Source of the DNA: Galaxea fascicularis
Taxonomy: Eukaryota > Cnidaria > Anthozoa > Scleractinia > Euphylliidae
Length of the DNA stretch: 64,000 bases
NCBI GenBank assembly: GCA_948470475.1
Contig: OX419345.1
Coordinates: forward strand, 15,215,170-15,279,169
Reading direction: 5' to 3'
Within the stretch, counting starts at the first letter, position 1; every line of letters starts with the position of its first letter. Both the position numbers and the translations under genes were made by a program. The notes below the pieces were generated by a model. It was not told where the DNA came from. It made no database searches and saw nothing but the letters and a program-made list of their open reading frames with translations. Positions 28,088-38,900 of this stretch are shown in pieces.

Positions 28088-30259
28088 CAAAACAAAGAAA
28101 CGGAGGCCATGTTGTTGAACCAAACTAAACCTCTGGGAATTGCATTCTATTTTATGCAAATAGATTCTTTTGTTTCAGTAAAGCTGAATATGGCTGAAAG
28201 TCACATGAGTGAAAGCACTCTATATTATTCCGCATGAACTGTTACTTTCACCGCCGTTGTACTGTTTCTGTTCCTCTGAACGTATCAGGATTAGATGCTT
28301 TAATAAAGTTAAGTTGCACCTAGTCAAACTCATGGGAAAACACTTACGAGAAGTAAATAAGGAATAATTTTCTTTCTATTTGGTTGGAAAGTTAGCAATC
28401 GATTGACTAACAGTCACGAAATTAAACATGATTAAGCTAAAGCACCAATTGCAAGCTACTTTCGAAATCTAATTGCATGAAAAGCGCTCTATGGAAGTCC
28501 TCGACTCACCTATGTACGACATTTCGCCTATGACAATGAGCCACTCCCTCTGCCAGTTGTCTAAAAAGATTTTTAGCCAGCTCTTCTCCAATCCCTATCC
28601 CACTTTTGGAGCGGGAATTGATATAATCCAACAAATCTCCCCTGGAGGCGTACTCCATTACCAGATAAATTTTCTTTTCCGTGTGAAAGGTTTCATACAG
28701 TTGAATCTGGAGATGAAATCGAGAATGATTAGAAAAAAACGATTAAAGAAGTGGGATATTATGGGCAAGTAAATTAAAAAGAGGTAAGATAAAGAGCAGA
28801 AATCAGTTTCAACTTTTATTTTGTCTCAGTGTGGAAACCCGGAATCTAAAAGTTTCTTGAGAAACTACTACTACATGACGACATATTCTTTATCGTTCGC
28901 AGGACACCCAACAAATTATACTTACAAAAGGAGACGGCAACAGCATTAAAGCAGATGTTCTCAAATAAGAATTTATTTCAATTGCCATAATTGGTCCTAC
29001 CATCGTAGACTCTATGGCTCTTCTCTGCAATCTAGAACAGTTATTCCTTTGGAACGTATTTTATCCGATATTCATCCGATTATCTTTCGTCACGAATCAG
29101 AGCGGATTCAGAACTTCGAACTTTGAGGGTCAGCGGGCCCAGAGTGCAGCCACAGTTATCAATAATTCGGTCCTGTCTGTGTCTCCCGGTCCTGCCCTAG
29201 ATCTGCCTACGTCTAACGCAAAAGGGTACAGTGCACTCTTTGCAAGGCCAAACGCACCAAGGCTAGAGCCGATTCTTACCACATTATGATGTCTGCAGGT
29301 GGCGTTAAGAGAGTCGATCTCACGTGGCATGAACTTTGACAAATAGTCTTGAGGTGCCTTTTTCTTGCAAACGATTTTAATAGCCACCTAACAAAAGAAA
29401 ATTGCTATATCGTTACCTAGTTTATCACTTTGCGCAAGGAGATTTAGCAGATCCAGTTGTAGCTTTTTTTTGTAATTCCGCGATGCTTTTTTTCTGTACA
29501 AGGCGCATTATACGAGGTTGAGGCTCTTGGATTGCGGAGGTGTCTCTTGTACGGCGTTGAAAGGGCTTATTAAGGATTACAAATGTTGGTATTTCGGCAA
29601 TTTTCGAGGAAAAAACTGGCATTTCATGTGAAAGGAAACAAACTGTGGCCTCCATCATTATGTTTCATATAATTGATTACATCCGTTCAAAGTACCCGGA
29701 TCTCGAAGGGGGAGGGGGGGGGGGGGGGGGAGGGAATTTCAAGCGCTGAATCGATGGGTAAAGAAAGTGAGGTGATGATAACGGCTCGAATGTTGCGGAG
29801 GCAACACAATGCCGAAATGAAATTTTAGAACAGGGAACTTAATTAAGTTCTGAGACTTGTCTGAAAAGCTTAGGCTCCTAGAGGCATTTCCAGCAGTCTT
29901 TTGAACTTTCGCTCTTGTTCGGCATGCGTTACATTTTCGTCTACGAGAATCTAACAAGCCTAAATCTGACTTCTTCTAAAATAAATCGATATTATATAGA
30001 AAAAAAGTGGTGTCGTTTGCACATTCCCTACCATGTTATGTCCTTTCTCGGTTAAATCTTCTGCGAGCCTTTTATCCTTCTCGGCCTTGTTTTCCATAAC
30101 ATAAGCCAGCTTCACCTTCGCATAAGCCCCCGTCCCTAGGATTGTTTTTGTCAGCTTGTATCCTCGTCTTTCACAATCAACCTCTTCCATGGTCATCGAA
30201 GAACGAAGTCCTACAAAGGCTGTCTCTGGCAGTTGACTCATAGCTCGACCAGAATTCAT
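21668..30259 (-). CDS. Testis-specific serine/threonine kinase-like protein with long C-terminal tail
   Basis: Ten coding exons on the minus strand: 30259-30032, 29387-29280, 28706-28510, 28003-27948, 27802-27667, 26348-26227, 25466-25363, 24896-24734, 23809-23366 and 22206-21668. The phases all agree, giving about 698 residues. The kinase domain (about 34-312) is complete: glycine loop GTGAYAKV (42-49), VAIK lysine K80, helix-C E99 in PREI, HRD (177-179), DFG (197-199), T-loop T214 in [13 protein letters not shown], and APE (223-225). [16 protein letters not shown] and TFCGS are hallmarks of the TSSK family, which acts in spermatid development in vertebrates. Two oddities: an insert of about 25 residues between glycine loop and VAIK, and a basic, Ser/Thr/Pro-rich tail of about 380 residues, whereas vertebrate TSSKs are about 270-370 residues in all. 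It may be an invertebrate-specific TSSK subgroup. It is head-to-head with the SMARCB1 exon copy at 32392. Confidence 0.87.
24189..24588. mobile_element. Inverted-repeat transposon (about 400 bp) in a kinase intron
   Basis: The ends are TAAGGCTGGTTCTCATTAGC and GCTAGTGAGAACCAGCCTTTA, inverted with one or two mismatches. The interior has repeated CATAAGCATAAG-type units and an inner inverted pair around AAAATGGCGGACG and CGTCCGCCATCTTG. A related element is at 43492-43805. It lies between the kinase exons ending at 24734 and starting at 23809. Confidence 0.75.
26549..26904. mobile_element. Tandem pair of foldback MITEs
   Basis: 26549-26726 (178 bp) is a nearly perfect palindrome with ends AATAGGCCATTTCCGAGTTC and GAACTCGGAAATAGCCTATT; another copy of exactly the same length is at 54660-54837. 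Directly after it, 26732-26881 is a second palindrome (GGCCTC...GAGGCC arms around AATCAATTTTCATTC and its complement). This one ends with the same family terminus, CGGAAATGGCCTATT, at 26890-26904. Both lie between the kinase exons at 27667 and 26348. Confidence 0.8.
27571..27625. repeat. Imperfect TGATAA-type microsatellite
   Basis: A run of AATGATAATG and GATAGTGATGG-like units forms a degenerate hexamer or trinucleotide repeat in an intron of the TSSK-like gene, next to the exon ending at 27667. Confidence 0.6.
28048..28240. repeat. Dispersed-repeat-like block carrying E-box and CRE motifs
   Basis: The block starts with CACGTGACGTCACG (28056-28069), an overlapping E-box and CRE palindrome. 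It then has two copies of a GG(C)GGCCATGTTGTTG unit (28069 and 28105 areas). The internal duplication suggests a transposon or dispersed repeat rather than a gene-specific enhancer. It is intronic to the TSSK-like gene. Confidence 0.4.
29709..29730. repeat. Poly-G tract
   Basis: About 20 almost uninterrupted G residues lie in intron 1 of the TSSK-like gene. Length is likely to vary and to be error-prone in sequencing. Confidence 0.8.
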
Positions 30260-30640
30260 TCTTTATGTAGCATTTTAGCAAACTTATGAACGACAAATTG
30301 AAAAAAAGGTATTTTCACTGTATAAGAAAAGATCGTGCGCGAGCTTCCTTTTGTGACGTATTACACGGGTGGCTTGCACGCTTTTGTTGTTCTTTTGAGA
30401 GAATTTTTCGAACGACGGTTCTTGCTTCTAAAACTAATGGTAATCTTTACACTAGGCTGTTAAGTACGACTTAAGAACTGCTAAGTTTTCCTCGCCAAAA
30501 TATGTGTGTGAATGCCTTAGTAAAATCTCAAGTCACTTAACTTCAAAGTCGGGAAGTTGACACGCTTCAAGAAAGTTTCAAGTGACGTCAAACCATCCTC
30601 ACAACTGACTTACAATAAGCCAACTTGCGGTTTCTTGAAC

Positions 30641-31122
30641 TTTAAACAGGGGCACCCAACAACAAGTTTCTGTAGATATCTGTTCGGTGGAGGGTACTTC
30701 GCCTTAGGTTTTCGGCGTCGATAAAAGAGTGCTCTCGCATTTTCGTAACTGAAACGTTGCCTAAAAGATTCGCAATGGGGAAATCATAGCCCCTAATGTT
30801 TTTGGGAATGGTCATGTTTGTTGTTTTTGGTAGTGAAAAACGTCAGCTAGCATTTTCGGAAAGAAAATAGTTCCCTAGAAAGCTCGCGGAAAGTTCGCTT
30901 TAGCTAGCAAAAGAAGATTTGGCTCCCTAAAATTTTCGTGCCATTAAAATTTCAGCTAACGAATCCGAACAGATCGAATTCTTCGTGCTAACGAAGATAT
31001 CACTTTAAACAGACTTCAAACACAATAAGGTACTTAAAAAACCAGCTCATGACACTTGATCTACTCATCCTGGTTCCCAGAATGCCATTCCAGCTTTGGG
31101 TTGATTTGGGTGCTCCTGTTTA
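30641..31122. mobile_element. Inverted-repeat element, copy 1 (about 470 bp)
   Basis: The left end is TTTAAACAGGGGCACCCAAC and the right end GGGTGCTCCTGTTTAAG, inverted to each other. The body shares blocks with 34618-35077, such as CCTAAAAGATTCGCAA, CTAGCATTTTCGG and AAATCCGAACAGATC-like sequence in the same order and orientation. There is no coding capacity. Confidence 0.65.
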
Positions 31123-31320
31123 AGGGCCTCTTTACATGGAGGGAGGGTGCCCCGGCTAACCGAGCTACTCTGGGAGAGCCAACTTCTCATACGTTTCTTC
31201 AGAAAATGCGTTTACATGCTAGACAGGGTAACCCGCCTTGCCGGGGCACCCTTCTAGCCGGGATAGCTTTTTGCCATGTAAACGGTTCTTGCCGGGGCAC
31301 TCGGCTAGCCGAGGTGAGAA
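31123..31320. repeat. GC-rich repeat with GCCCCGGC/GCCGGGGC units
   Basis: GGGTGCCCCGGCTAACCGAG near 31146 and GCCGGGGCACTCGGCTAGCCG near 31291 are inverted relative to each other. GCCGGGGCACCC also occurs between them. The structure suggests a MITE or a nested remnant. Confidence 0.5.
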
Positions 31321-31326
31321 GACCGT

Positions 31327-31795
31327 AAGGTCAGCACACACGAGGGGACTAGTCCCTGCGACTTGTCCTTGCAACAAGTCCCGGGGACAAGTCCCATCGT
31401 GTGGACTAGCCACAAAAGTCTCAATCCAATATTCGCCTCTTTTTGCTTCTGTGTTGGTTATATCCAGATCGGTAACAAAACGTTATTTTCTGTCTGTAAC
31501 AGATTGAATTGGAAAAATGCAAGAATTTAGCGAAACAATCTGCAGTGTGTACTGCGCCGAGATATTTCAATACTACATTCTTAATTTTATAATTTTGGTT
31601 AATTCACTTTGGGAAAGCCAGAGAGTGAAAAAATAATACCTTTCCCCCTAGTTTTTGCTATGTTCCTGTGCAATTAGTCCCCGCGTGACACTGCACGGGA
31701 CTAGTCCCTGCGACCAGTCCCTTCGTGTATACTCTTCAAGGGACCAGTAGCAGGGACATGTCCCGGGGACTAGTCCCATCGTGTGTGCCGACCTT
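31327..31795. mobile_element. MITE built from GGGACTAGTCCC-type palindromes
   Basis: The ends are AAGGTCAGCACACACGA and TCGTGTGTGCCGACCTT. Inside are multiple self-complementary units (GGGGACTAGTCCC, GTCCCGGGGACAAGTCCC, GGGACATGTCCC), and an inner terminus-like CCCATCGTGTGGAC at about 31392-31405. The inner terminus suggests nested insertion or internal duplication. It lies between the TSSK-like start and SMARCB1 exon 1a. Confidence 0.75.
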
Positions 31796-32391
31796 TATAT
31801 TCATTATTCAAAGTTATATTCCAAGGCGGATTTTAACATTAACTGCCTCTAGTGGCTACGCTCAATTAATAAAGTGCAAAATAATAGCCGTAGACAATTA
31901 GACAATGAAAAGCGGCCGTTAGCGGAACGAGTGGTGGAAAAATCATAAAACTTGCCACCAAAGCATTTCTCTTGTCCGCCTCATTGGCCGTTCCGAAATT
32001 CAAAAGCGAATTGGGGCGAGTTTCAAATTTTGAAGTAATCGGTAAATTGACATCATCACATGAAAGATAACATTGAGTTTAGTCGTTTGACCAAGTTTGA
32101 TTCTTTTAGGTTAAACAGAGACCAAGTTATGGACCTTGAAACATAGCTCAAAATGCCCATACAAACGTCTCTAATTTTGAGGCTGCGTCCCCCCAAACCA
32201 GGGTTTTTACTAATTTTTCTCTAGTGTAAAGACTACCACGGATTTTCGCCAATTTTCAAGATATTTGCAATGTCTTATCTTATTTCCTTTGGGAAACTTA
32301 CCGATAGAGAAAAATAGTGAAAGTCGTGCTGTATGTGCTGACGTAATGACCACTGACCACAATGCAGCTGTGAAAACAGTAAAAAGTGAAA

Positions 32392-32924
32392 ATGACAGAG
32401 GAAACTCTTCAGGTTAAGAGTCGCAATCCAGCTGTTTTTCAACTAAAACAAGGCGGCGAGTTTTACATGATAGGAAGCGAGGTTGGTCACCAAATGGGAT
32501 TGATGAAAGGCGCTTTGTACAAGAAGTTCCCTTCGCTATGGCGTCGCGCACCAACCCTTGAAGAGCGGAAAATCTTGTTGTCTTTGAACGCAGGCTACAA
32601 CAGCATGTCCAACTCCAACATAATGCTTGTGAAAGAATCGGAAGTCGAGAAAGTGTTTAAAGGAGTTGGAGGAAAATTTATGGAAAAGCCAGCAAGCTCA
32701 TCTATTATTGATCGAGGGCTCAGAGATTTTCCTCAGTGCTATAGGCGGCCGAATTTTTCAGGGCCGGTGCATTTTCCTGCAAACTGGTCGAGAGAAGCTC
32801 TGAATTCCTCAGTTCAACATCTGAATGCAGTCTCTTATCAAACGAAGACGTCTACAAAGTTTTGCAGCAAGTTCAATTGGAAGGCTAGGGAAGAATTGAG
32901 GAAGCAGATCCTGCCAAGTTTAAG
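32392..32924 (+). CDS. Diverged duplicate of SMARCB1 exon 1 (winged-helix domain), probable alternative first exon
   Basis: The frame from ATG at 32392 encodes a SMARCB1-type N-terminal winged-helix domain: [15 protein letters not shown], then GALYKKFPSLWRR, TLEERK and SEVEKVF. By eye it is about 45% identical to the SMARCB1 exon at 35981-36444. The C-terminal part keeps only a weak match (HLNAVSYQT versus HLDAVPCST). The frame meets TAG at 32926, but this stop overlaps a splice donor (AAG|GTAGAA) at the same place and phase (2) as the donor of the real exon 1. Joined to the exon at 38501 it reads on in frame (new codon AGT, then YDDHD), for a 398-residue protein. I found no separate downstream exon set for it. 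Alternatives: a stand-alone protein of 178 residues ending at the TAG (32926-32928), or a decaying copy. The intact frame argues against decay. Confidence 0.72.
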
Positions 32925-33109
32925 GTAGAAATCTGTGCTCGGCAATTAATGTTCTATAAGCTTAGTCTTAGTTCAAAGTGTTTTTACTAGCTGTTACGTC
33001 TTCCTTTTCAGATTTCCTGGAAGGCACCTTGTAGCATGCCCGTTAGGCTATCATTTTGCGTTTACGAACTAAGCCTAAACCCCTGAAACTATTAAACTAA
33101 CATGTTTTT

Positions 33110-33470
33110 TTCCGTTCGCGGCTAAGTTCATGCGAAGTACGGTGTTTGACTCAATTAAGTTCGACTGAATTTATTTGGATCCGCTGAGGCGTTCTTCAGG
33201 GCCGGCCAGGCGAGAATAACGGCTGAAGATCATGAGTTTGGGTCAAACGCCGATCTTTTGACATGAGCATAGCCGATCCAAATGCATAATCATGTTAATG
33301 TATATCAATGTGAGTCAGCGTCAATCTGTTTATTTTCATGACCCAGTTAAGTTCGGCTGAATTAAGTTCGACGTTTGAATCAACAGGCGAACTTAACTAA
33401 TTTGGCCGACCTAAACTACAATTAAGTTCGGCTCATGTGAAGTACGGCGTTTGACCTAGACCTAAGTCAA
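33110..33470. repeat. Repeat with recurrent TTAAGTTCGGC motifs
   Basis: AATTAAGTTCG(G/A)C occurs at least four times, with GAAGTACGG(T/C)GTTTGAC at both ends (about 33133 and 33439). This suggests a transposon remnant with repeated subterminal motifs. It lies between SMARCB1 exon 1a and exon 1. Confidence 0.5.
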
Positions 33471-34617
33471 TTTCAAATCAATTACACTAAATCTGTCCGT
33501 TTTCTTAAGATTTTAAAATTTTCGCAAGGGTTCTATATTACTCTTAGCTCCTGTTTCTTTCACGTTGTCAAGTTAACGATTTTGTAAACATGGTCCAGAC
33601 TTTGAGCCACAAACGAATATTATTTCACAAACTGATCGTAAACAAGCCTAGGTTTATATAAGCTATCGTGCCCTCTTTTTTGCAGAATCTCATCTTAGTA
33701 ACGAAAGCCATTTCTGAACAGACCCATTACGTTTGAAATAAAAACGAAAGTCTAATTTAGTTTAATTTACTCCTTTTGGTACCACAAACTGACGAGTTTT
33801 TTTGCAAAAAACAAAAAGGGTGTCTACGGAGACGTCTCTAAATATAGAGATACGATGTGACTTTAATAAGCTTATCGGTCGGAAGATCTAATGGAGATAA
33901 AGTTTTATTCTTGCTTGTCAACACAGGAATCGGCAGTCTTTACTTCAACCTGTTCCTCAAGAACAGATAATTTCACTTTAAATTATGAGTATCGTTGAAT
34001 AATGTTTGGAGCGCGTTTTTCCGTGATGAATTTTTTAAAATAGTTTTCTTACCAGCTCATTAACCTCTCCGTGATGACTCAAGAAATTGTAGCTATCTCG
34101 AACATCAGATTTTCTTGCTTGTCTCGATGAGTTTCACTTTGTCGGAATTTAATCGTAGTCAAGGATGTTACCGTGAGCTTTATCTGTGCTTTCTTGCAAA
34201 AGCATTAGTTTTGGACCCAGCTAACTTTCATAAAAAATGTTTAACGTCATTTTCTAGGGAATGTTTTATCTAGCTATAATCTCTTTAGTCGCTGGTCAAC
34301 AGTACTCAAGTTTTAAGCATTTTTTCCCTTTACTAATGAGTTACCTTTCCAGGTAAGTATATTACTTAACACACACAACTTACAGAGAACAGACACAGAC
34401 CTTAAACTTTGCCTTCCTGACGTGTGGTAAACGAACTCGTTGATTTTTCGAACAATCCTATTTCGTGAACCAAAGTTATGAAGGGACCTTCTCTTACAGA
34501 CTACAATGTTTTTTTTCAAATCACATATTATTTCTTTCATATGCATCATTCACTTAATGTTTATTTTCTCGTATGTTGAACTAAATGCTTGAACTGAGTG
34601 AGTAAGTTGTAAACCAC

Positions 34618-35077
34618 CAGGGGCAATCAACGAGAAACGTCGATGAAATTAAATCACCCGTCTACCCGTTCTAAGACTTTCGCATAATGCATTGCCGAAA
34701 ACTACTGATTTCTTAACTAAAACATCACCTAAAAGATTCGCAACCGCGGATATCCAGGGGGAAATAGTCCCTTGGATTTTCGGAAGGGATGTGTTTGAAA
34801 TTTTTGGCTCTTAAAAAGGTCGCCTAGCATTTTCGGGTAAACAAACAGTTCGCAGAGAAGTTATTCAGTGAGTTATTTGAAGGTAACATTCAGCTAGCAA
34901 TTTCTGAAATGAAGATTTCACTCCTCGTATTCCCTATAATTTTCGGGCACTTCAATTTTCAGCAAAGAAATCCGAACAGATCAAATTTTTCTAGCTGATT
35001 AAAACAACTAAGGATTAAGGAGCCTAGAAATATCCCTCAAAGGTTTTGTTGCTTAATATGCTCGTTGGGTGCCCCTG
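34618..35077. mobile_element. Inverted-repeat element, copy 2 (about 460 bp)
   Basis: The left end is CAGGGGCAATCAACGAG and the right end CTCGTTGGGTGCCCCTG, inverted. The body aligns in direct orientation with 30641-31122. The two copies bracket SMARCB1 exon 1a. Confidence 0.65.
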
Positions 35078-35089
35078 AACCACGTTTCA

Positions 35090-35572
35090 GAACTAACATA
35101 GGAAAACAAACAACATCGCGGGCTATGACGGCTGAATTGTGGCAACAGCTCCCAACCCATATCAAAAACCTCCCAAGTGACTTTCCTAAAAAATTGAAAG
35201 ATTGTTGGCTGAACAATTAACATACTGACATTATTTTATTTTCATCATATGGCCATGCACTATGATGACTGTTTTCTTTTCTTTTCTTGCCATCTATGTG
35301 TCTTCTTTTTTATGGTGTGTATGTGTATGTCTTCCGATATTTTTTATCCCTTATATGTCTAGTTATTGTGATGTCTGTACTGTCCTATCTTCAAAGAACT
35401 AGCTGCTAGCTCGAAATCCTTACGATTATCTAGCTGCTAGGCATTTCCTTCTATGTAATACATATTTAGTTTAAATTGTTCTTGTATATTCTTGTTAAGT
35501 TACTAATTATTTAATAAGTTTTAAAAACTTTGTAAGGGAAATGTGAATAAAGTGTTGTTGTTGTTGTTGTTG
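35090..35572 (+). mobile_element. 5'-truncated LINE, 3' end with (GTT)n tail
   Basis: The frame up to TAA at 35218-35220 reads ELWQQLPTHIKNLPSDFPKK and a short remainder, matching the usual last residues of CR1/L2/RTE-like reverse transcriptases (LWNSLPxxIKxxxS). After it come a T-rich 3' region, AATAAA at 35546-35551, and a (GTT)n tail at about 35553-35572. Only the last few dozen codons are present, so it is a dead truncated insertion about 400 bases upstream of SMARCB1 exon 1. Confidence 0.7.
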
Positions 35573-35980
35573 AGTTGACACAGGTTAACCGCGTTTTACG
35601 GCTTGGATATCACTTGATTCTTTGAGTCAATAAAATACGTTAACTGCAGGATAAAGCTTATAAATTAAAATGAGTTCGATACGTTTTAATATCAGCGAGG
35701 CGGGAGCGACACCGGCACTTTAAAAGCTGTTCTGCAGGCCCTCTGCGTTGACTGAAAAGTCCCGTGGTGCTCCCTGCTGTATATCTTACTAATGTCAAAT
35801 TGTAAAATGGAAGTAACAGGAGAATCTGATATCATCTTAGAGTTACTAATGAAAATTGCCGAGAGCGACGCCGGGAACATTTCATTTGTTTGCATCGCCT
35901 TTACCGAGAGAGACTAGGGACAAGTTGCGAGCTTGTCGAGAACTCTGGGTAAACGTGACAGAGAATTGAAGAAATGCGAG

Positions 35981-38900
35981 ATGGCGGTCCGAACGTACGG
36001 TCAAAAACCAAGTTCCTTTCAGCTAGGAGATGGGGACTTCTACATGATAGGGTCTGAAGTGGGAAACTACTTGCGAATGTTCAGAGGCTCTTTATACAAA
36101 AAGTACCCTTCACTTTGGCGTAGACTCGCAACACTTGATGAACGAAAGCAAATCGTACAGTTAGGTCTGGGACACAGCAGTATCGCTACAAATGTTACTT
36201 TGTTGAGAACGTCAGAAGTGGACGAAATTCTCGAAGGAAAAGACGATAAGTACAAAGTCTCTACGGAGACGCCCGACACAGCCCCACGAAGTGTGAGTGG
36301 TAAAGCCAAACGCAGCAGCCAACCGACCTGGGCGCCTCAAACTTTATTTTCCAGTAACTCTTTTCATCTCGATGCTGTTCCTTGTTCGACTACTGTGAAC
36401 AGAAACAGAATAGGCCCAAAAAGGATCAAAAGCTTCCCAACCTGGTAAATTGCTGGCTTGTTCGGCTTCTTAGGGTCATGCAAAATTATTGAAATTATTT
36501 ATAGTATACACCTACACACTGTATGTGAATTGAAGTTGCTCCTGTGATCCATGATGCATGATGCATGATGCACGACCTATGTTTCATAGTCCGCGGTGCA
36601 CTATGGTAGGTCTCTTTTTATAAGCGGGAAGTTTAACTTGGTTCAAGTCAAACAGAATAATGGTGGCTGAAATTGTACATTTCCAAATGGTCTCCCTATT
36701 CTCTGTGTGTTAACGTTGCCTGAAACGAAATAACTTTGTACAGTAAGTAAGCACCATAGGGTCAATTTTGATATTGTTAGATAAAAACATGTTTTTCCCC
36801 CCAAATGCCGAAAAAAGCCGAAAACAACTTACCTAACGGCTGTCTTCCGAGTACGTCAGAAGCATATTGCAAATACGACTTCCTCCCGTAATGCACTGCG
36901 GGCTATGGAACATGGATCATGCATCATGTGTTATGGGTCACAGTAGCAACCTTAATTGAAGTAGGTGTATATGCAAAACAATATGCTGTGTTATGTGCCA
37001 TGGATCTGGGAGAGGACCCTTGGATTACCAAAAATGGAGTACCCTGAAAAATAATTTGGGAGTCAAGGAATATGATTTTTCTAAAATAGAAAGTCATTCA
37101 AATGTGGGTATCTTGCCACGTGCATTTATTAACTTTAAGCTCACCTAGCTCTAACGGTATTTGTTGCTATCCGAGGCGATCCAAGGCTGCCATTTTGGGA
37201 GGTATCAATAATCCGCTGGCCATCTTCACTATAGGTTCCATAGCAACCAGTTACTCATCACAATTCATCACGATTAGATTTATACTTTTTGAATTGCCAC
37301 AAAAAAGCTTTAAAGTAAATGAAATAAAGGTGTGTAGCAAAGTATGTACAGTTAAATGACTTTCCATTTAACAATATTATTTTCCAGGGTACTCTAGTTT
37401 AGCTAATCCAAGGGTACTCCATAGAATAGTACTCCCTGTTTTGTCCTCTCCCCATGGTTTTGCACAACAAGAAAGAAAAGTTCCTTGGCAGACACCTTCA
37501 GCACAACCCCTGTTTTTTTTTTATGTTTTTCTCAAAGGAAATTATATCACACCATAACACAAAATTTGGCTGAGCCTGAACCAGCTCAAGCTGTCTGCCA
37601 TAGAGGTAATAATACTAATAATTTATTACTTATTAGGTCCAAATTAGCACATGAATATGATCAAATTCGCATTACAATAACAAGCTTTACCATTTGAAAT
37701 CTTTACAATACTAAATTCTTTACAATTCTCAAATCAAACTGAATCAAATCAAAATGTTAGTTTACTTATGACACCAAGTCTGGGAATTGAACCCAGGACA
37801 CATTGGTGGGAGGCGAGCACTCTCACCACTGCACCAACCCTGCTCCCTGAATAAAAGGAGTTAATTTCTTAAGAAACTGTCATACTGCATTGGCAGGAAA
37901 GTGCTACTTGGAAATTTGGTCTTATCAACTGAGTTGACAATGTAAATTGCCCTGAAAGGATTTGAAAAGCTGAAAGTTTTAGCATTAGCCCTTTGTCAAA
38001 GTGAATTGAGGAATTGTTGGTTATGTGTGGTTTATATACAGAAAGATGAAGTTATGCTATTGGTGGGAATGTGGTAACATGAAAAACAAGAATATAGTAG
38101 TTGAATGAAAAGCCTCTGTTGATAATATAACAATAAAGGGTGCTGATTTGAAATATAAATTTTTGTTCTGGATTCTTGCAGCTTTCTGTGTAACTTTGGT
38201 GTAGGGAAAGTCTGCAGATTGCCATGTTGTTTGAAATGATTAGGAAGATTAATTAAATATGGAGCAACTGGTTAGGTTGTGTCTTTGTCATCTTTCTCAA
38301 CATTGCTAAGGTTCTCACAGTTGTCTTCCTATTTCAGCGATGTATAACTTTTTGCAGAAGGTACAGGTTATGCAATAGATAATTTGTGGAGGAACACATT
38401 AAACAAGTCTGCCTCACAGTGGTGTCCTCGTTTAGAGAGATTACTTTTGTTGTTGTTCTTGTGTGTGTTTTCCAACCCTAGTATTAATTTGTTGTTTCAG
38501 TTATGATGATCATGACATGGCAGCCATTCATGAAGCAGCGAGTCAGCCTGAAGTGTTGGTACCTATCAGGCTTGACATAGATATTGATGGACAGAAGCTC
38601 AGAGATACATTTACATGGAACAAAAATGGTTTGTGCTCATGCTGTTTTTTAAACCAGCAATAATTTGCCACAATTGAAATTATCATTGGCTGGAGTCAGG
38701 ATGGAGCAAAAATAAAACACTTTTGTATCTTTACTTCATGCTGCATTCCCTGTTTGGTGGTAGCATGATTGCCTTTTTACAGAATGCAGTGTGTACAATG
38801 TATCTTCACTAAATTATTATTATATCTCTCAGTTAGTATGCGCAGTGTGATTGGTCAATTTTACGGGCAGTATTCTACTGTACGGCCTGTTTTATGGCCC

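Noticed and set aside
31056..31507. Open frames of about 90 codons through the GC-rich repeats upstream of SMARCB1 exon 1a
   Set aside because: They run across inverted-repeat elements and are open on both strands because of the palindromic GC-rich composition.
32926..32928. TAG taken as the true stop of a stand-alone winged-helix protein
   Set aside because: Not excluded, but the TAG overlaps a splice donor in the same phase and protein position as the true SMARCB1 exon 1 donor, so read-through to the stop is the less likely reading.
35933..35980. In-frame extension upstream of the SMARCB1 start
   Set aside because: There is no ATG in this stretch (the open frame begins at TTG), and the family alignment starts at ATG 35981.
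37773..37846. Functional tRNA-Gly gene
   Set aside because: The acceptor stem does not pair and the sequence runs into a SINE-like tail.
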